A stretch of DNA of 64,000 bases, from positions 282,488-346,487 of the forward strand of contig NZ_SIHJ01000005.1 in NCBI RefSeq assembly GCF_007859765.1, read 5' to 3'. The first letter of the stretch is position 1. Each line of letters begins with the position of its first letter. The position numbers and the translations under genes were made by a program. The notes under the pieces were generated by a model. That model was not told the origin of the DNA. It did no database searches and was given only the letters and a program-made list of their open reading frames with translations. Shown piece after piece: positions 9,755 to 18,527 of this stretch. Origin of the DNA: Posidoniimonas corsicana (GTDB taxonomy: Bacteria; Planctomycetota; Planctomycetia; Pirellulales; Lacipirellulaceae).

Positions 9755-11497
9755 ATGAAACGCCTACAGGGAATCGCCGTCTCGCCTGGCGTCGCCATCG
9801 GCGAGGCGATCGTTCTGGACAACGAGGGGTTCCGCATCCCTCGGAGGTTCCTTGCGCGCAACGTGGTCCAGCACGAGCTCGTGCGGCTGCACGAGGCGAT
9901 CGCCCGCGTCACGTCCGACATCCAGGAGAGCCGCCAGCGGGTCTCCGAGCAGCTGGGCGACGACTACGCCGCGATCTTCTCCGCCCACGTGCAGATGCTC
10001 AACGACCCCCGGCTCCGCGAGGAGCTGGAGGAGATGATCCGCGACCGGCACTACTCGCCCGAGTACGCCGTGAGCCGCGCCCTGCGGCGGTACGCCAAGG
10101 TGTTCCAGTCGCTGGCCGGCGACTACATGGCCGAGCGGGCGAACGACGTCTTCGACATCGAGAAACGCCTGCTCCGCCGCCTGCTGGGCGAACGCCGCGA
10201 GGACCTGGGCAAGATCACCAGCGAGGTGCTGGTGCTGGCCCGCAACCTCACGCCCAGCGAGACCGCCCACATGAACCCGCGGTTCGTCCGCGGGTTCGCC
10301 ACCGAGGTGGGCGGGCCCGGCAGCCACACCGCGATCGTCGCCGAGGGCCTCGGCATCCCGGCGGTGGTCGGCGTGGGTTCGTTCCTGTCGGACGTGTCCG
10401 GCGGCGAGACCATCGTCATCGACGGCGACGAGGGGCTCATCATCCTGCAGCCGGACGAGGAGACCCTCGCCCGCTACCGCCACGAGGTCGACCACCAGCG
10501 GGACATGGCCGTCCGACTGGCGAGCCTCAAGGACCTGCCCGCCGAGACCACCGACGGCGTGCAGGTGCAGCTGCTGGGCAACATCGAGTTCCCCAGCGAG
10601 GTGCAGCACTGCCTGGACCGCGGCGTCAGCGGCATCGGGCTGTACCGCACCGAGTTCCTGTACCTGGCCAACAACGGCGAGCCCACCGAGGACGAGCACC
10701 TGGCGGCCTACAAGTCGGTCGCCGAGCAGATGGCCGGGTTCCCGGTCGTGATGCGCACGCTCGACCTGGGCGCCGACAAGCTGCCCACCCTGCCCGAACC
10801 GGAGGACGAGCGGAACCCGTTCCTCGGCCTGCGGAGCATCCGCCTGGCGCTGAAGCACGTGGACATGTTCCGCACGCAGCTGCGGGCGATCCTGCGGGCG
10901 AGCGTGACCGGCAACATCCGCATCATGTTCCCGCTGATCAGCACGCTGATTGAGCTGCGGCGGGCCAAGATGGTGCTGGCCGACGCGATGGAGGACCTAG
11001 AGGAAGAGGGCCTGTCGTTCGACCGCGACATCAAGGTCGGGATGATGGTGGAGGTGCCCTCGGCCGTGGTGATGATGGACCACTTCTGCGACGAGGTGGA
11101 CTTCTTCAGCATCGGCACCAACGACCTGGTGCAGTACACGCTGGCCGTGGACCGCAGCAACAAGGACGTGGCCGGCCTGTACACCAGCGCCGACCCGGCG
11201 GTGATCAAGCTCATCAAGATGTCGATCGACTGCGCCAACGAGCACGGCAAGCCGATCAGCATGTGCGGCCAGATGAGCGGCAACCCCCTGTACACCATGC
11301 TGCTGCTGGGCCTGGGCCTGCGTAGCCTGAGCACCACGCCCGCGGCGGCGCCCGAGCTCAAGCGGCTGTGCCGCAGCGTGTCGATCCCCGAATGCGAGGC
11401 GGTCGCCGAGCGGGTGCTCCGGATGGAGAGCTCCCGCGACGTCAAGGCGCTGCTCCGCGAGGAGCTGCTGAAGCGACTCCCCGAACACATCGAGTAA
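9755..11497 (+). CDS. ptsI: PTS enzyme I (phosphoenolpyruvate-protein phosphotransferase)
   Basis: A 580-residue EI. It takes phosphate from phosphoenolpyruvate and gives it to HPr. The phosphohistidine is H191 in GGPGSHTAIVAEGLGIPAVV, the PEP-binding barrel has LYRTEFLYL, VVMRTLDLGADK and the FFSIGTNDLVQYTLAVDRSN motif, and the C-terminal catalytic cysteine is C504 in SMCGQMSGNP. No N-terminal GAF domain is present, so it is the general EI type rather than the PtsP nitrogen type. AAAGGG precedes the ATG by 6 bases. It is complete and in the same direction as ptsH and ptsN. Confidence 0.95.
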   Translation: MKRLQGIAVSPGVAIGEAIVLDNEGFRIPRRFLARNVVQHELVRLHEAIARVTSDIQESRQRVSEQLGDDYAAIFSAHVQMLNDPRLREELEEMIRDRHYSPEYAVSRALRRYAKVFQSLAGDYMAERANDVFDIEKRLLRRLLGERREDLGKITSEVLVLARNLTPSETAHMNPRFVRGFATEVGGPGSHTAIVAEGLGIPAVVGVGSFLSDVSGGETIVIDGDEGLIILQPDEETLARYRHEVDHQRDMAVRLASLKDLPAETTDGVQVQLLGNIEFPSEVQHCLDRGVSGIGLYRTEFLYLANNGEPTEDEHLAAYKSVAEQMAGFPVVMRTLDLGADKLPTLPEPEDERNPFLGLRSIRLALKHVDMFRTQLRAILRASVTGNIRIMFPLISTLIELRRAKMVLADAMEDLEEEGLSFDRDIKVGMMVEVPSAVVMMDHFCDEVDFFSIGTNDLVQYTLAVDRSNKDVAGLYTSADPAVIKLIKMSIDCANEHGKPISMCGQMSGNPLYTMLLLGLGLRSLSTTPAAAPELKRLCRSVSIPECEAVAERVLRMESSRDVKALLREELLKRLPEHIE

Positions 11498-11585
11498 TCA
11501 CGGCGGCCGGCGCCCGGCCGACGGCCCCCGCGGCCGCCCGGACCCGCCGCCCAACCAACACCAACCAACTCACACCGGACTTCTC

Positions 11586-13256
11586 ATGAAACAAGAAATG
11601 CTGATCAACGTCGCGCAGCCGGAAGAGTGCCGGATCGCGATCGTTGAGGACGGCGTGCTCGAGGAACTCTACGTCGAGCGCAGCAGCCAGGACAACTACG
11701 TCGGCAACATCTACAAGGGCAAGATCGTCAACCTGGAGCCGAGCATCCAGGCGGCCTTCGTCGACTTCGGCGTCGGCCGCAACGGCTTCCTCCACATCTC
11801 GGACGTCGAGGCCCAGTACTTCCGCCAGGGCGGCTACGACCCCAGCCTGCCCATCGAGCCCGACGGCAGCCAGCGCGGCCGCGGCCGCAAAGAAGAAGAA
11901 GCCGACGCCAGCGACGACGATGACCTCGACATCGACGAGAGCGGCGAGACCACGGTCGCCACCAAGAAGGCCAGCCGCCAGCGCCGCGTGCGCCCGGGCG
12001 TGCGTCCCCGCGTGAAGCCGCCCATCCAGGAGATCTTCCAACGCGGCGACGAGGTCGTGGTGCAGGTCATCAAGGAGGGCATCGGCACCAAGGGACCCAC
12101 GCTGTCGACCTACATCAGCATCCCCGGCCGGTACCTGGTGCTGATGCCGGCGCTGGGCCGGATCGGCGTGAGCCGCAAGATCGAGGACGACGACGACCGC
12201 CGCCGCCTGCGCGACATCCTGCGCGAGCTCGCCCCGCCCAAGGGCCTGGGCTTCATCGTCCGCACGGCGGGCACCGACCGCACCAAGAAGGACCTCTCCC
12301 GCGACCTGGCCTACCTGGTCCGGCTGTGGAAGCTGATCGTCAAGCGGATCAAAAACTCCGAGGGCCCGTGCGACATCTACGAAGAGTCCGACATCGTCAT
12401 CCGCACGATCCGCGACATCTTCACCAGCGAGATCGACGCCATCCACATCGACGAGCCGCAGGCGTTTGAGCGCGCGCGGGACTTCCTGCAGATCGTGATG
12501 CCGCGGTACGTCAACCGCCTGCAGCTGTACGAGGGCAAGGAGCCGCTGTTCAACCGCTACAAGCTGGACGAGGAGATCGCGCTGATCAACCAGCGCAAAG
12601 TGCCGCTGCGGGGCGGCGGGTCGCTGGTGATCGACCAGACCGAGGCCCTCGTGGCGATCGACGTCAACAGCGGCAACTTCCGTCAGGAGGGCAACCCAGA
12701 AGAGGCCGCCTGCCAGCTCAATCAGAACGCGGCCAAGGAGATCGCCCGCCAGCTGCGGCTCCGCGACCTGGGCGGCGTGGTGGTGAACGACTTCATCGAC
12801 ATGCGCAAGGAGAAGCACCGCCGCCAGGTCGAGCGGACCCTCCGCGACGCGGTGAAGCGGGACCGCGCCCGCACCAAGATCCTCCGCACCAGCCCGTTCG
12901 GGCTGATCGAGATGACGCGCCAACGGATCCGCCCCAGCCTGAAGCGGAGCGTCTACAAGGAGTGCCCCAGCTGCGTCGGCAGCGGCCTGGTGAAGAGCGC
13001 CGAGAGCATGTCGATCGAGGTGGTCCGCAAGCTGATCATGGCGTCCCAGCTGGAGAGCGTGGCGACTATCGCCGTGACGGTCGAGGAGGAGGTCGCCACC
13101 TACCTCAACAACCGCAAACGCCGCGAGCTCGCCCGCATCGAGGACGACGGCCAGGTGGAGATCGTCATCCAGGGCCGCGAGGGCCTGGGCGCCGAGCACC
13201 TGGAGATCGCCTGCACCGACGCCGCCGGCCGCGACATCCGCTTCGACGCGCGGTAG
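11586..13256 (+). CDS. rng: Ribonuclease E/G family endoribonuclease
   Basis: A 556-residue protein for RNA processing and decay. It starts with the RNase G-like segment MLINVAQPEECRIAIVEDG, then an S1 RNA-binding domain (about residues 36-185) which is interrupted at about 95-145 by a charged insert (RKEEEADASDDDDLDIDES, followed by a basic run). The catalytic core has D359 in VAIDVNSGNF and the acidic NDFIDM motif (D402, D405). A CPSCVGSG zinc-link motif (C460, C463) forms the dimer contact in this family. The long RNase E scaffold tail is missing, so this is G-like in size. No clear ribosome binding site precedes the ATG. It ends the hpf-PTS run. Confidence 0.9.
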   Translation: MKQEMLINVAQPEECRIAIVEDGVLEELYVERSSQDNYVGNIYKGKIVNLEPSIQAAFVDFGVGRNGFLHISDVEAQYFRQGGYDPSLPIEPDGSQRGRGRKEEEADASDDDDLDIDESGETTVATKKASRQRRVRPGVRPRVKPPIQEIFQRGDEVVVQVIKEGIGTKGPTLSTYISIPGRYLVLMPALGRIGVSRKIEDDDDRRRLRDILRELAPPKGLGFIVRTAGTDRTKKDLSRDLAYLVRLWKLIVKRIKNSEGPCDIYEESDIVIRTIRDIFTSEIDAIHIDEPQAFERARDFLQIVMPRYVNRLQLYEGKEPLFNRYKLDEEIALINQRKVPLRGGGSLVIDQTEALVAIDVNSGNFRQEGNPEEAACQLNQNAAKEIARQLRLRDLGGVVVNDFIDMRKEKHRRQVERTLRDAVKRDRARTKILRTSPFGLIEMTRQRIRPSLKRSVYKECPSCVGSGLVKSAESMSIEVVRKLIMASQLESVATIAVTVEEEVATYLNNRKRRELARIEDDGQVEIVIQGREGLGAEHLEIACTDAAGRDIRFDAR

Positions 13257-13295
13257 CGGACGCTGGCCCGGTTGCTCGATCGCCCTGCGCGGACG

Positions 13296-13709
13296 CTAAC
13301 CCGATCGGCGTGCGTCCCGCGGCGGGTGGTCGCGCCGCGCCGCGAGCCACTCGACGGCCGCCTGCTCGTCATCGAACATCGCGACCTGGAACCCGGCGTT
13401 CGCCATCACGAGTTCCAGGAAGTCGAACGAGCGGTCCTCGGGGTCCTTGACCAACGCGAAGTCGCCCGAGCGAGGCACCTTGATGTCGTCCGCGCGGCGG
13501 TAGGCGAAGTTGTACTTCTCGACGTCCGAGGAGACGCTCCGCGTGCCCCGCACGTCGATCAGGAACGACCAAACGCCGCGCTCGGCGCCGACCTGCACAA
13601 GCCGCGTCGAAAACTCGATCGCAAACGGTTGAGTGATCGGCACAGCCGCCACTCGGACGAACGCGTAGGAACCGTCCTCCGCAACGCCCACCTCGTACTT
13701 GTCCTGCAT
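13296..13709 (-). CDS. Hypothetical protein of unknown function
   Basis: A 137-residue reading from the ATG at 13709; upstream in-frame starts would extend it as far as 13961 (221 residues), but that extension looks non-coding and is rich in Arg and Cys. The protein has an alternating strand/helix pattern (YAFVRVAAVPITQPFAIEFS, GVWSFLIDVRGTRSVSSD, FLELVMANAGFQVAMFDDE), reminiscent of STAS-like or PilZ-sized single domains in planctomycetes, but no family can be named. It is convergent with the RNase gene and divergent from the surface-repeat gene at 14146. GGAGG lies only 2 bases before the ATG, so the start is uncertain. Confidence 0.55.
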   Translation of the reverse strand: MQDKYEVGVAEDGSYAFVRVAAVPITQPFAIEFSTRLVQVGAERGVWSFLIDVRGTRSVSSDVEKYNFAYRRADDIKVPRSGDFALVKDPEDRSFDFLELVMANAGFQVAMFDDEQAAVEWLAARRDHPPRDARRSG

Positions 13710-14145
13710 AGCCTCCACCAGCCGCGCAAATCCCAGCGCGGAATCAAACCAGTTGGCGTCCTTCCCGCCGTCGAAGGTCTGTTCATAACGGCGTCGACGG
13801 CGAACGCCAAGAGATCGGAAAACCGCCCCCGTCGGAATCTCCCAGGCGCACCTATCAGGTGTACTTACGGTCAAGCCACGGGTGCTCGGAGCAACGTGCG
13901 TTGAACACGCGCCCGCGGTCGCGTCCTCGGATTCCCGAGAGCACGCCGACGACCTACGCACCCGCCAGGCGCCGCGTGGGTTTCACGCTCGGCAACGATG
14001 CGCGCTTACCGACGCCGAGCGGCGCGGCACAAAGCTCGACAGCGCCACACCACCCAGCCATACTGGGGGATTCGGAAACCCGCGTCGCCCGCGCGACAAC
14101 CCCCTCCCCTCCGCTGCCCCGTTCCGCCCCCACAGGGAACTCGCT

Positions 14146-16863
14146 TTGCCCCGCTCTCCTCTCCACGCCCCCATCGCTGCCGGCCTGCTGCTCGGCCTGC
14201 TGGCCGGTCCGGCCCACGCCGAGATTGACTTCACCGGGGACGTCAGCCCTGGCGACCCGGCGGAGTGGACATCCGAGACGGATGGCTACGTTGGCGTCAC
14301 CGGTACCGGGACGGTCACGGTTGACGACGGTTCCTCGGTAGCATCGATGGGCGGCTACCTCGGGTACGAGTCAACCGCCACGGGGGAGGCGACCATCTCC
14401 GGGGCCGGCTCAAGATGGAGCAACGAAAAAGGTCTGTACGTTGGCTACGAAGGCGTCGGGACGTTTGTCGTGGAAGGGGGTGGCGCCGCATCGAGCAACT
14501 TCGCCTACCTGGGCTACGAGGCAGGCGCGTCGGGCGCCGCGACCGTTAGCGGGAACGGATCCGAGTGGACGTCGAGCGGCGGTCTGACCATCGGGCGAAG
14601 AGGAAGTGCAACGCTAGAGGTGCTTTCCGGAGGACTCGTCACCGGCAGCAACGGCTACCTGGGGGACGAGGCGGCCGCTACCGGGGCCGCGACCGTTTCG
14701 GGCGTCGGATCGCGGTGGAACGTGAGCGACGACCTGTACGTCGGCCGGGACGGCGCCGGCGTGCTGACCGTGGCCGACGGCGGGCTAATCACGGCTGGCA
14801 CACTCTGGGCCTCGCCATCCGATCTCTACGGCGACGGCGAGATAACTGCCACAGGGGGGGCGGTGCTCGACGCCGACCTGACGCTCGACGCGTCGACCGG
14901 GAACCAATTCGCAACCAGCTTCGGCAACGGCGGCGTCCTATCGGTCACCGCCAATGGGGGCACGCTCGGCGCCGGCCACAAAGGCTCGGGCGCGCTCACC
15001 ATCCGCGAAGGAATCGCGATTGCTAGTGAAACCGGGATGCTTGGCCGCCACGCGGGCGCCCTCGGCCAGGCCACCGTCACGGGGAGCGGCTCGCGGTGGG
15101 ACGTCGAGAGCAACTTCTACATCGGTCATGACGGCAGTGGCGCCGTGACCGTTGCGGACGGCGGGCTCGTGACAACGGGTACGCTCTGGGCCTCGCCGGA
15201 AGACCTGCACGGCGACGGTCAAGTCATTGCGTCCAAAGGCGCCGTGCTCGACGCCGAGGTGACCTTCGACGCGGCAAGCGGGAACCGGTTCGACGCGAGC
15301 TTCGGCGCCGGTGGCGCCTTGTCGGTCACGGCTACCGGCGGCACTCTTGGCGCGGGGTACAAGGGAGAGGGCGCGCTGACGATATCGGAAGGCGTCGCCA
15401 TCGCAAGCGACGCCGGTTTTGTTGCCTTTCACCCTGGATCATCTGGCATAGCGAGGATTACGGGGAGCGACTCCCGGTGGGAGACCCGCTACATCTTCCG
15501 TGTGGGAAACGGGGGGACCGGCATGCTAGTTATCGAGGAGGGCGCCACCGTTGACTCGTTGGTCGGCACCCTCGGTGGATTGTCCAGCGGCACGGGGTCA
15601 GCTCGTGTCGCAGGCAGCGATTCTCGATGGAGCATGAGCGGAAACTTGTACGCCGGCTTGTTCGGCGACGGAACGTTGTCGGTCGAATTCGGGGCACAGG
15701 TTTCGAATACCAATGGATACCTTGGCTACAACGAAGGATCTTCGGGAACTGTCACGGTTTCAGGCGCCGGCTCCCATTGGGAAAACAGCACGATCTTATA
15801 TGTAGGCCGCCACGGAAACGGAACGGTAACCGTCACGGACGGCGGGTTCGTCTCCAGCTACCGTGGCGCCCTTGGGTATGCAGAGGGAACCGCAGGCGCC
15901 GTGACCGTCACCGGAACTGACTCACTATGGGAAGCCCGTAATGAGGTCACGGTCGGGGTGTCGGGCAGTGGCGTGCTGCGCATCGAAGCGGGAGGCCTGG
16001 TATCCAGCGAAGCCGGAACGCTGGCTCTCCGCGACGGCGCGACAGGCACAGCAACGGTTTCTGGGGCTGGCTCCGCTTGGAACATTGATAGCAGGTCACC
16101 CCTTACGATCGGTGCGAGCGGGAACGGAACGCTCCGCGTTGAGGCAGGTGGTCGCGTGTCCAATGGCAGCGGGGTTGTCGCCAACGCTGCCGACGGAATC
16201 GGCGCCGTCACGATCATCGGTCTTGGATCCCTGTGGACAACCAGCTCCGACCTTAACGTTGGCCGCGACGGCCAGGGGACCCTTGCCATCGCCGACGGCG
16301 GCCTCGTGACCGTTGGCCAGACGCTCACGATCGACTTCAACGGCGACGGCGACAGCTTCATCAACATGAAGACCGGCGGGATGCTCGCCCTGGCCGGCGA
16401 CGCGGACGACTCCCTCTCCGAGTTCTTCGACCTGATCGAAGGAACCGACGCGATCCGCTATTGGGACGGCCTGCTCAACGACTGGGCCCCGCTGACCGAC
16501 GCCGCCTACGGCGAGGACTACACGCTGGAGCACCTCACCAGCGGCGAGCTGGCCGGGTACACCCTGCTGACGGTGGGGACGCAGCTTGCCGGTCTGGCGG
16601 GGGACTTCAACGCCGACGGGGTCGTCGACGCGGCGGACTACACCGTGTGGCGGGACGGGTTGGGGACCTCGTACGTCGCCGACGACTACCAGCTGTGGCG
16701 CGACAACTACGGTGCGACCGCGGCCACCGCGCCGGCGGGGTCGGCGGCCGCCCCGGAGCCCGCCGCGATGATTCTGGTGGCCGCCGCGCTGGCGGCGGTC
16801 GTCGTCACTCGCTCGGCGGAGGGCCGGGCAGCTCTTCGTAGCCGACGGGCGCCGCGGGCGTGA
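14146..16863 (+). CDS. Exported T5SS/PEP-CTERM-associated repeat protein with dockerin-like segment and PEP-CTERM tail
   Basis: A 905-residue protein starting at an in-frame TTG at 14146 with AGGGA 9 bases before it; this start gives a clean signal peptide (PRSPLHAPIAAGLLLGLLAG, cleaved near AHA). About a dozen repeats follow, each with a pattern like GYLGYE..TGxATVSGAGSxW then LYVGYxGxGTLTVxDGG; this is the T5SS/PEP-CTERM-associated repeat type, predicted to form a beta-solenoid. Near the C-terminus GDFNADGVVDAADYTVWRDG and a second weaker Asp-rich loop resemble a dockerin/EF-hand Ca site. The tail is APEP, a hydrophobic helix and an Arg-rich end. Its last 59 bases overlap the convergent gene at 16805. 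Confidence 0.85.
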   Translation: MPRSPLHAPIAAGLLLGLLAGPAHAEIDFTGDVSPGDPAEWTSETDGYVGVTGTGTVTVDDGSSVASMGGYLGYESTATGEATISGAGSRWSNEKGLYVGYEGVGTFVVEGGGAASSNFAYLGYEAGASGAATVSGNGSEWTSSGGLTIGRRGSATLEVLSGGLVTGSNGYLGDEAAATGAATVSGVGSRWNVSDDLYVGRDGAGVLTVADGGLITAGTLWASPSDLYGDGEITATGGAVLDADLTLDASTGNQFATSFGNGGVLSVTANGGTLGAGHKGSGALTIREGIAIASETGMLGRHAGALGQATVTGSGSRWDVESNFYIGHDGSGAVTVADGGLVTTGTLWASPEDLHGDGQVIASKGAVLDAEVTFDAASGNRFDASFGAGGALSVTATGGTLGAGYKGEGALTISEGVAIASDAGFVAFHPGSSGIARITGSDSRWETRYIFRVGNGGTGMLVIEEGATVDSLVGTLGGLSSGTGSARVAGSDSRWSMSGNLYAGLFGDGTLSVEFGAQVSNTNGYLGYNEGSSGTVTVSGAGSHWENSTILYVGRHGNGTVTVTDGGFVSSYRGALGYAEGTAGAVTVTGTDSLWEARNEVTVGVSGSGVLRIEAGGLVSSEAGTLALRDGATGTATVSGAGSAWNIDSRSPLTIGASGNGTLRVEAGGRVSNGSGVVANAADGIGAVTIIGLGSLWTTSSDLNVGRDGQGTLAIADGGLVTVGQTLTIDFNGDGDSFINMKTGGMLALAGDADDSLSEFFDLIEGTDAIRYWDGLLNDWAPLTDAAYGEDYTLEHLTSGELAGYTLLTVGTQLAGLAGDFNADGVVDAADYTVWRDGLGTSYVADDYQLWRDNYGATAATAPAGSAAAPEPAAMILVAAALAAVVVTRSAEGRAALRSRRAPRA

Positions 16864-17761
16864 ACGTGTCGGGGTCGGTCTCGACGTTCCACTCCAGGTC
16901 GGTGAAGCGGTAGGTGGTCTCGAAGTCGTCGCCGCGGCGGACGCCGTGGATCTCGATCGGCAGGTCGGTGTTCGGATCGACCCAGACCTGCAGCGTCTGG
17001 CCCTGCCACAGCCACTGGGGGTCGGGGCCGTCCAGCTCGTCGAAGCCGGCCGGGCCGAGCTCGGTCCGGGGTGGGCCGTCCAGGGCGATCTCGAAACCGA
17101 TCGCGTCGCGCCCGGCGACCTGCCGCTGGCCGAGGCTCTGCAGCACGCGCCCCCGGCGTTGGCGGACCATGTAGAGGATCACCTGCGGGCTGTTGGCGGG
17201 CGCCGTGTCCGCCCGGACGCCGCCGTCGACCCACCAGTACTGCCGCTTGAGATGGTCGATCAGGATGCCGGGGCCCTCGCCCGGGGCGCGGTGGGTCTCT
17301 TCCAGATTGACCAGCACCTTGGGCGGGCCGGCGTTAGCATCAGTGCGCGGCGTCTGGACGATGTGGATCTCGGCGCGCAGCCCGGGCGGCGCCACGCCAA
17401 CGGTCCCGGCAAGGACTTCCCGCACCCGCCGCCCCTCTCCCTGCCACGAGTCGTACACGGACTCCATGCGGAAACGGTACGCGGTGACCTGATCGAGCGC
17501 GGCCGCCATCCGCTCCATCGCGTTGCTGGTCGGAGCGGCGCCGGTCAACCAGAGCGCCGCCAGCAGCGCGGCCGCCACGGCGCCGAGCGTGAGGCCGCCG
17601 AGCGCAACGCGTCGACCGGCGCCGGCGGGCCTTCCGTCAACGGAGGAATCGTCGAGCGAAGCCAACAGGCGGCGCCGCTGCTGGTCGTGCCGCGAGGCGG
17701 CGGGTGCGTGCAGCGCGGCGAGCGCGGCCTCGACGCGGTCGCCGGGTTCAGTGGGTTCCAT
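16805..17761 (-). CDS. Anti-sigma-like membrane protein with LolA-type exterior domain
   Basis: A 318-residue protein. Residues 1-50 are charged and soluble, a membrane helix lies at about 51-72 (VALGGLTLGAVAAALLAALW), and the exterior part has LolA/LolB-like beta strands (YRFRMESVYDSWQGEGRRVR, LQVWVDPNTDLPIEIHGV, FETTYRFTDLEWN). Its start overlaps the end of the sigma gene by 14 bases, so translation is probably coupled, and the pair should form a sigma/anti-sigma switch reading the cell envelope. That role is inference from layout. Its C-terminal coding end overlaps the convergent surface protein by 59 bases, an uncommon arrangement for two intact genes. Confidence 0.8.
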   Translation of the reverse strand: MEPTEPGDRVEAALAALHAPAASRHDQQRRRLLASLDDSSVDGRPAGAGRRVALGGLTLGAVAAALLAALWLTGAAPTSNAMERMAAALDQVTAYRFRMESVYDSWQGEGRRVREVLAGTVGVAPPGLRAEIHIVQTPRTDANAGPPKVLVNLEETHRAPGEGPGILIDHLKRQYWWVDGGVRADTAPANSPQVILYMVRQRRGRVLQSLGQRQVAGRDAIGFEIALDGPPRTELGPAGFDELDGPDPQWLWQGQTLQVWVDPNTDLPIEIHGVRRGDDFETTYRFTDLEWNVETDPDTFTPAAPVGYEELPGPPPSE

Positions 17762-18329
17762 CTTCGGCTCCTTGTCGCCTGGTGGCGTGATCTCTCGTCA
17801 GCGCGGCGCGGAGCTGCTTGAGGGCGCGCTGCAGCACCGCGTAGTAGCCGCTCCTCGACAGCCCGAGCTCCGCCGCGGCCGCGTCGGCCTGCTGCTGTGA
17901 GAAGTAGTACGCGTGCACCGCGAGCCGATCGCGTTCGGGGAGCCGCTCGAGGGCGGCGAGCAGTTGTGATTGCTCCTCTCGGGCGGCAGCGGCGGCGTGG
18001 GGGTCGTTCTCAATAGGCGGTTCACCAGCATGGTTCTTTGTGAGCGGGGCAGCCGCGTCGGAGTGGCGGCGTCGTTCACGGGCGACCTGCCGGGCCACGC
18101 CGCGCACCCACGCGCCGAATGACGACGGGGCCCGCAGGGTCGAGAGCCGCCGGTACGCACGGAGGAACGCCTCCTGTGTGACGTCGTCTACCGCGTCGAG
18201 CCCGCCGACCGCCGCGGCTGCCGCCCGGACGCCCGGCGCGTGCCGGTCGAACAGGCGGCCGAACGCCTCGCGGTCGCCCCGCAGGGCTTGCCGCACGTCG
18301 TCCTCGTCGGTGAATGGGCTGGCGGGCAT
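17748..18329 (-). CDS. ECF-type RNA polymerase sigma factor
   Basis: A 193-residue sigma factor. Region 2 has REAFGRLFDRHAPGVRAA and the core helix DDVTQEAFLRAYRRLSTL with SFGAWVRGVARQVARERRR; region 4 has LAALERLPERDRLAVHAYY and a helix-turn-helix AAAAELGLSRSGYYAVLQRA. It should direct RNA polymerase to envelope genes together with the downstream overlapping anti-sigma-like gene. It starts at the ATG at 18329, 586 bases from the divergent rplU gene. It is typical in length for the family. Confidence 0.85.
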   Translation of the reverse strand: MPASPFTDEDDVRQALRGDREAFGRLFDRHAPGVRAAAAAVGGLDAVDDVTQEAFLRAYRRLSTLRAPSSFGAWVRGVARQVARERRRHSDAAAPLTKNHAGEPPIENDPHAAAAAREEQSQLLAALERLPERDRLAVHAYYFSQQQADAAAAELGLSRSGYYAVLQRALKQLRAALTRDHATRRQGAEDGTH

Positions 18330-18425
18330 GGCTACCTACTAGTGCTCTCAACCGGGCGATTGTCCACGGGATTCTGAACGATTCCCAGCCGTTTGCGCGG
18401 GCGGCGGGAACGCGTGGCCGACTCG

Positions 18426-18451
18426 CCGGATTTCGATAGAAACCGGCCACC
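18426..18451. repeat. GAAACCGGCCAC motif copy 1
   Basis: This copy extends to a partly palindromic stretch, CCGGATTTC then GATA then GAAACCGGCCACC. The GAAACCGGCCAC core also occurs at 41097-41108, 46562-46573 and 62889-62900, always between genes. The 62889 copy shares the longer form on the opposite strand. Function unknown. Confidence 0.55.
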
Positions 18452-18527
18452 TCGTGCGGGAGAATGGGTGGGTTGCGGGCGGTCCGCGGGGGCCGGCGGC
18501 GGCTGCGCGGGCAACTTCGGAGCCGCC

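Noticed and set aside
9465..9758. 97-codon open frame between HPr and EI
   Set aside because: Ala/Arg/Pro-rich low-complexity reading of GC-rich spacer that overlaps the EI start, with no ribosome binding site.
13709..13961. Extension of the hypothetical gene at 13296 to 13961
   Set aside because: The added 84 residues are Arg/Cys-rich without pattern and look like read-through of the region before the surface-repeat gene; the shorter start at 13709 is preferred.
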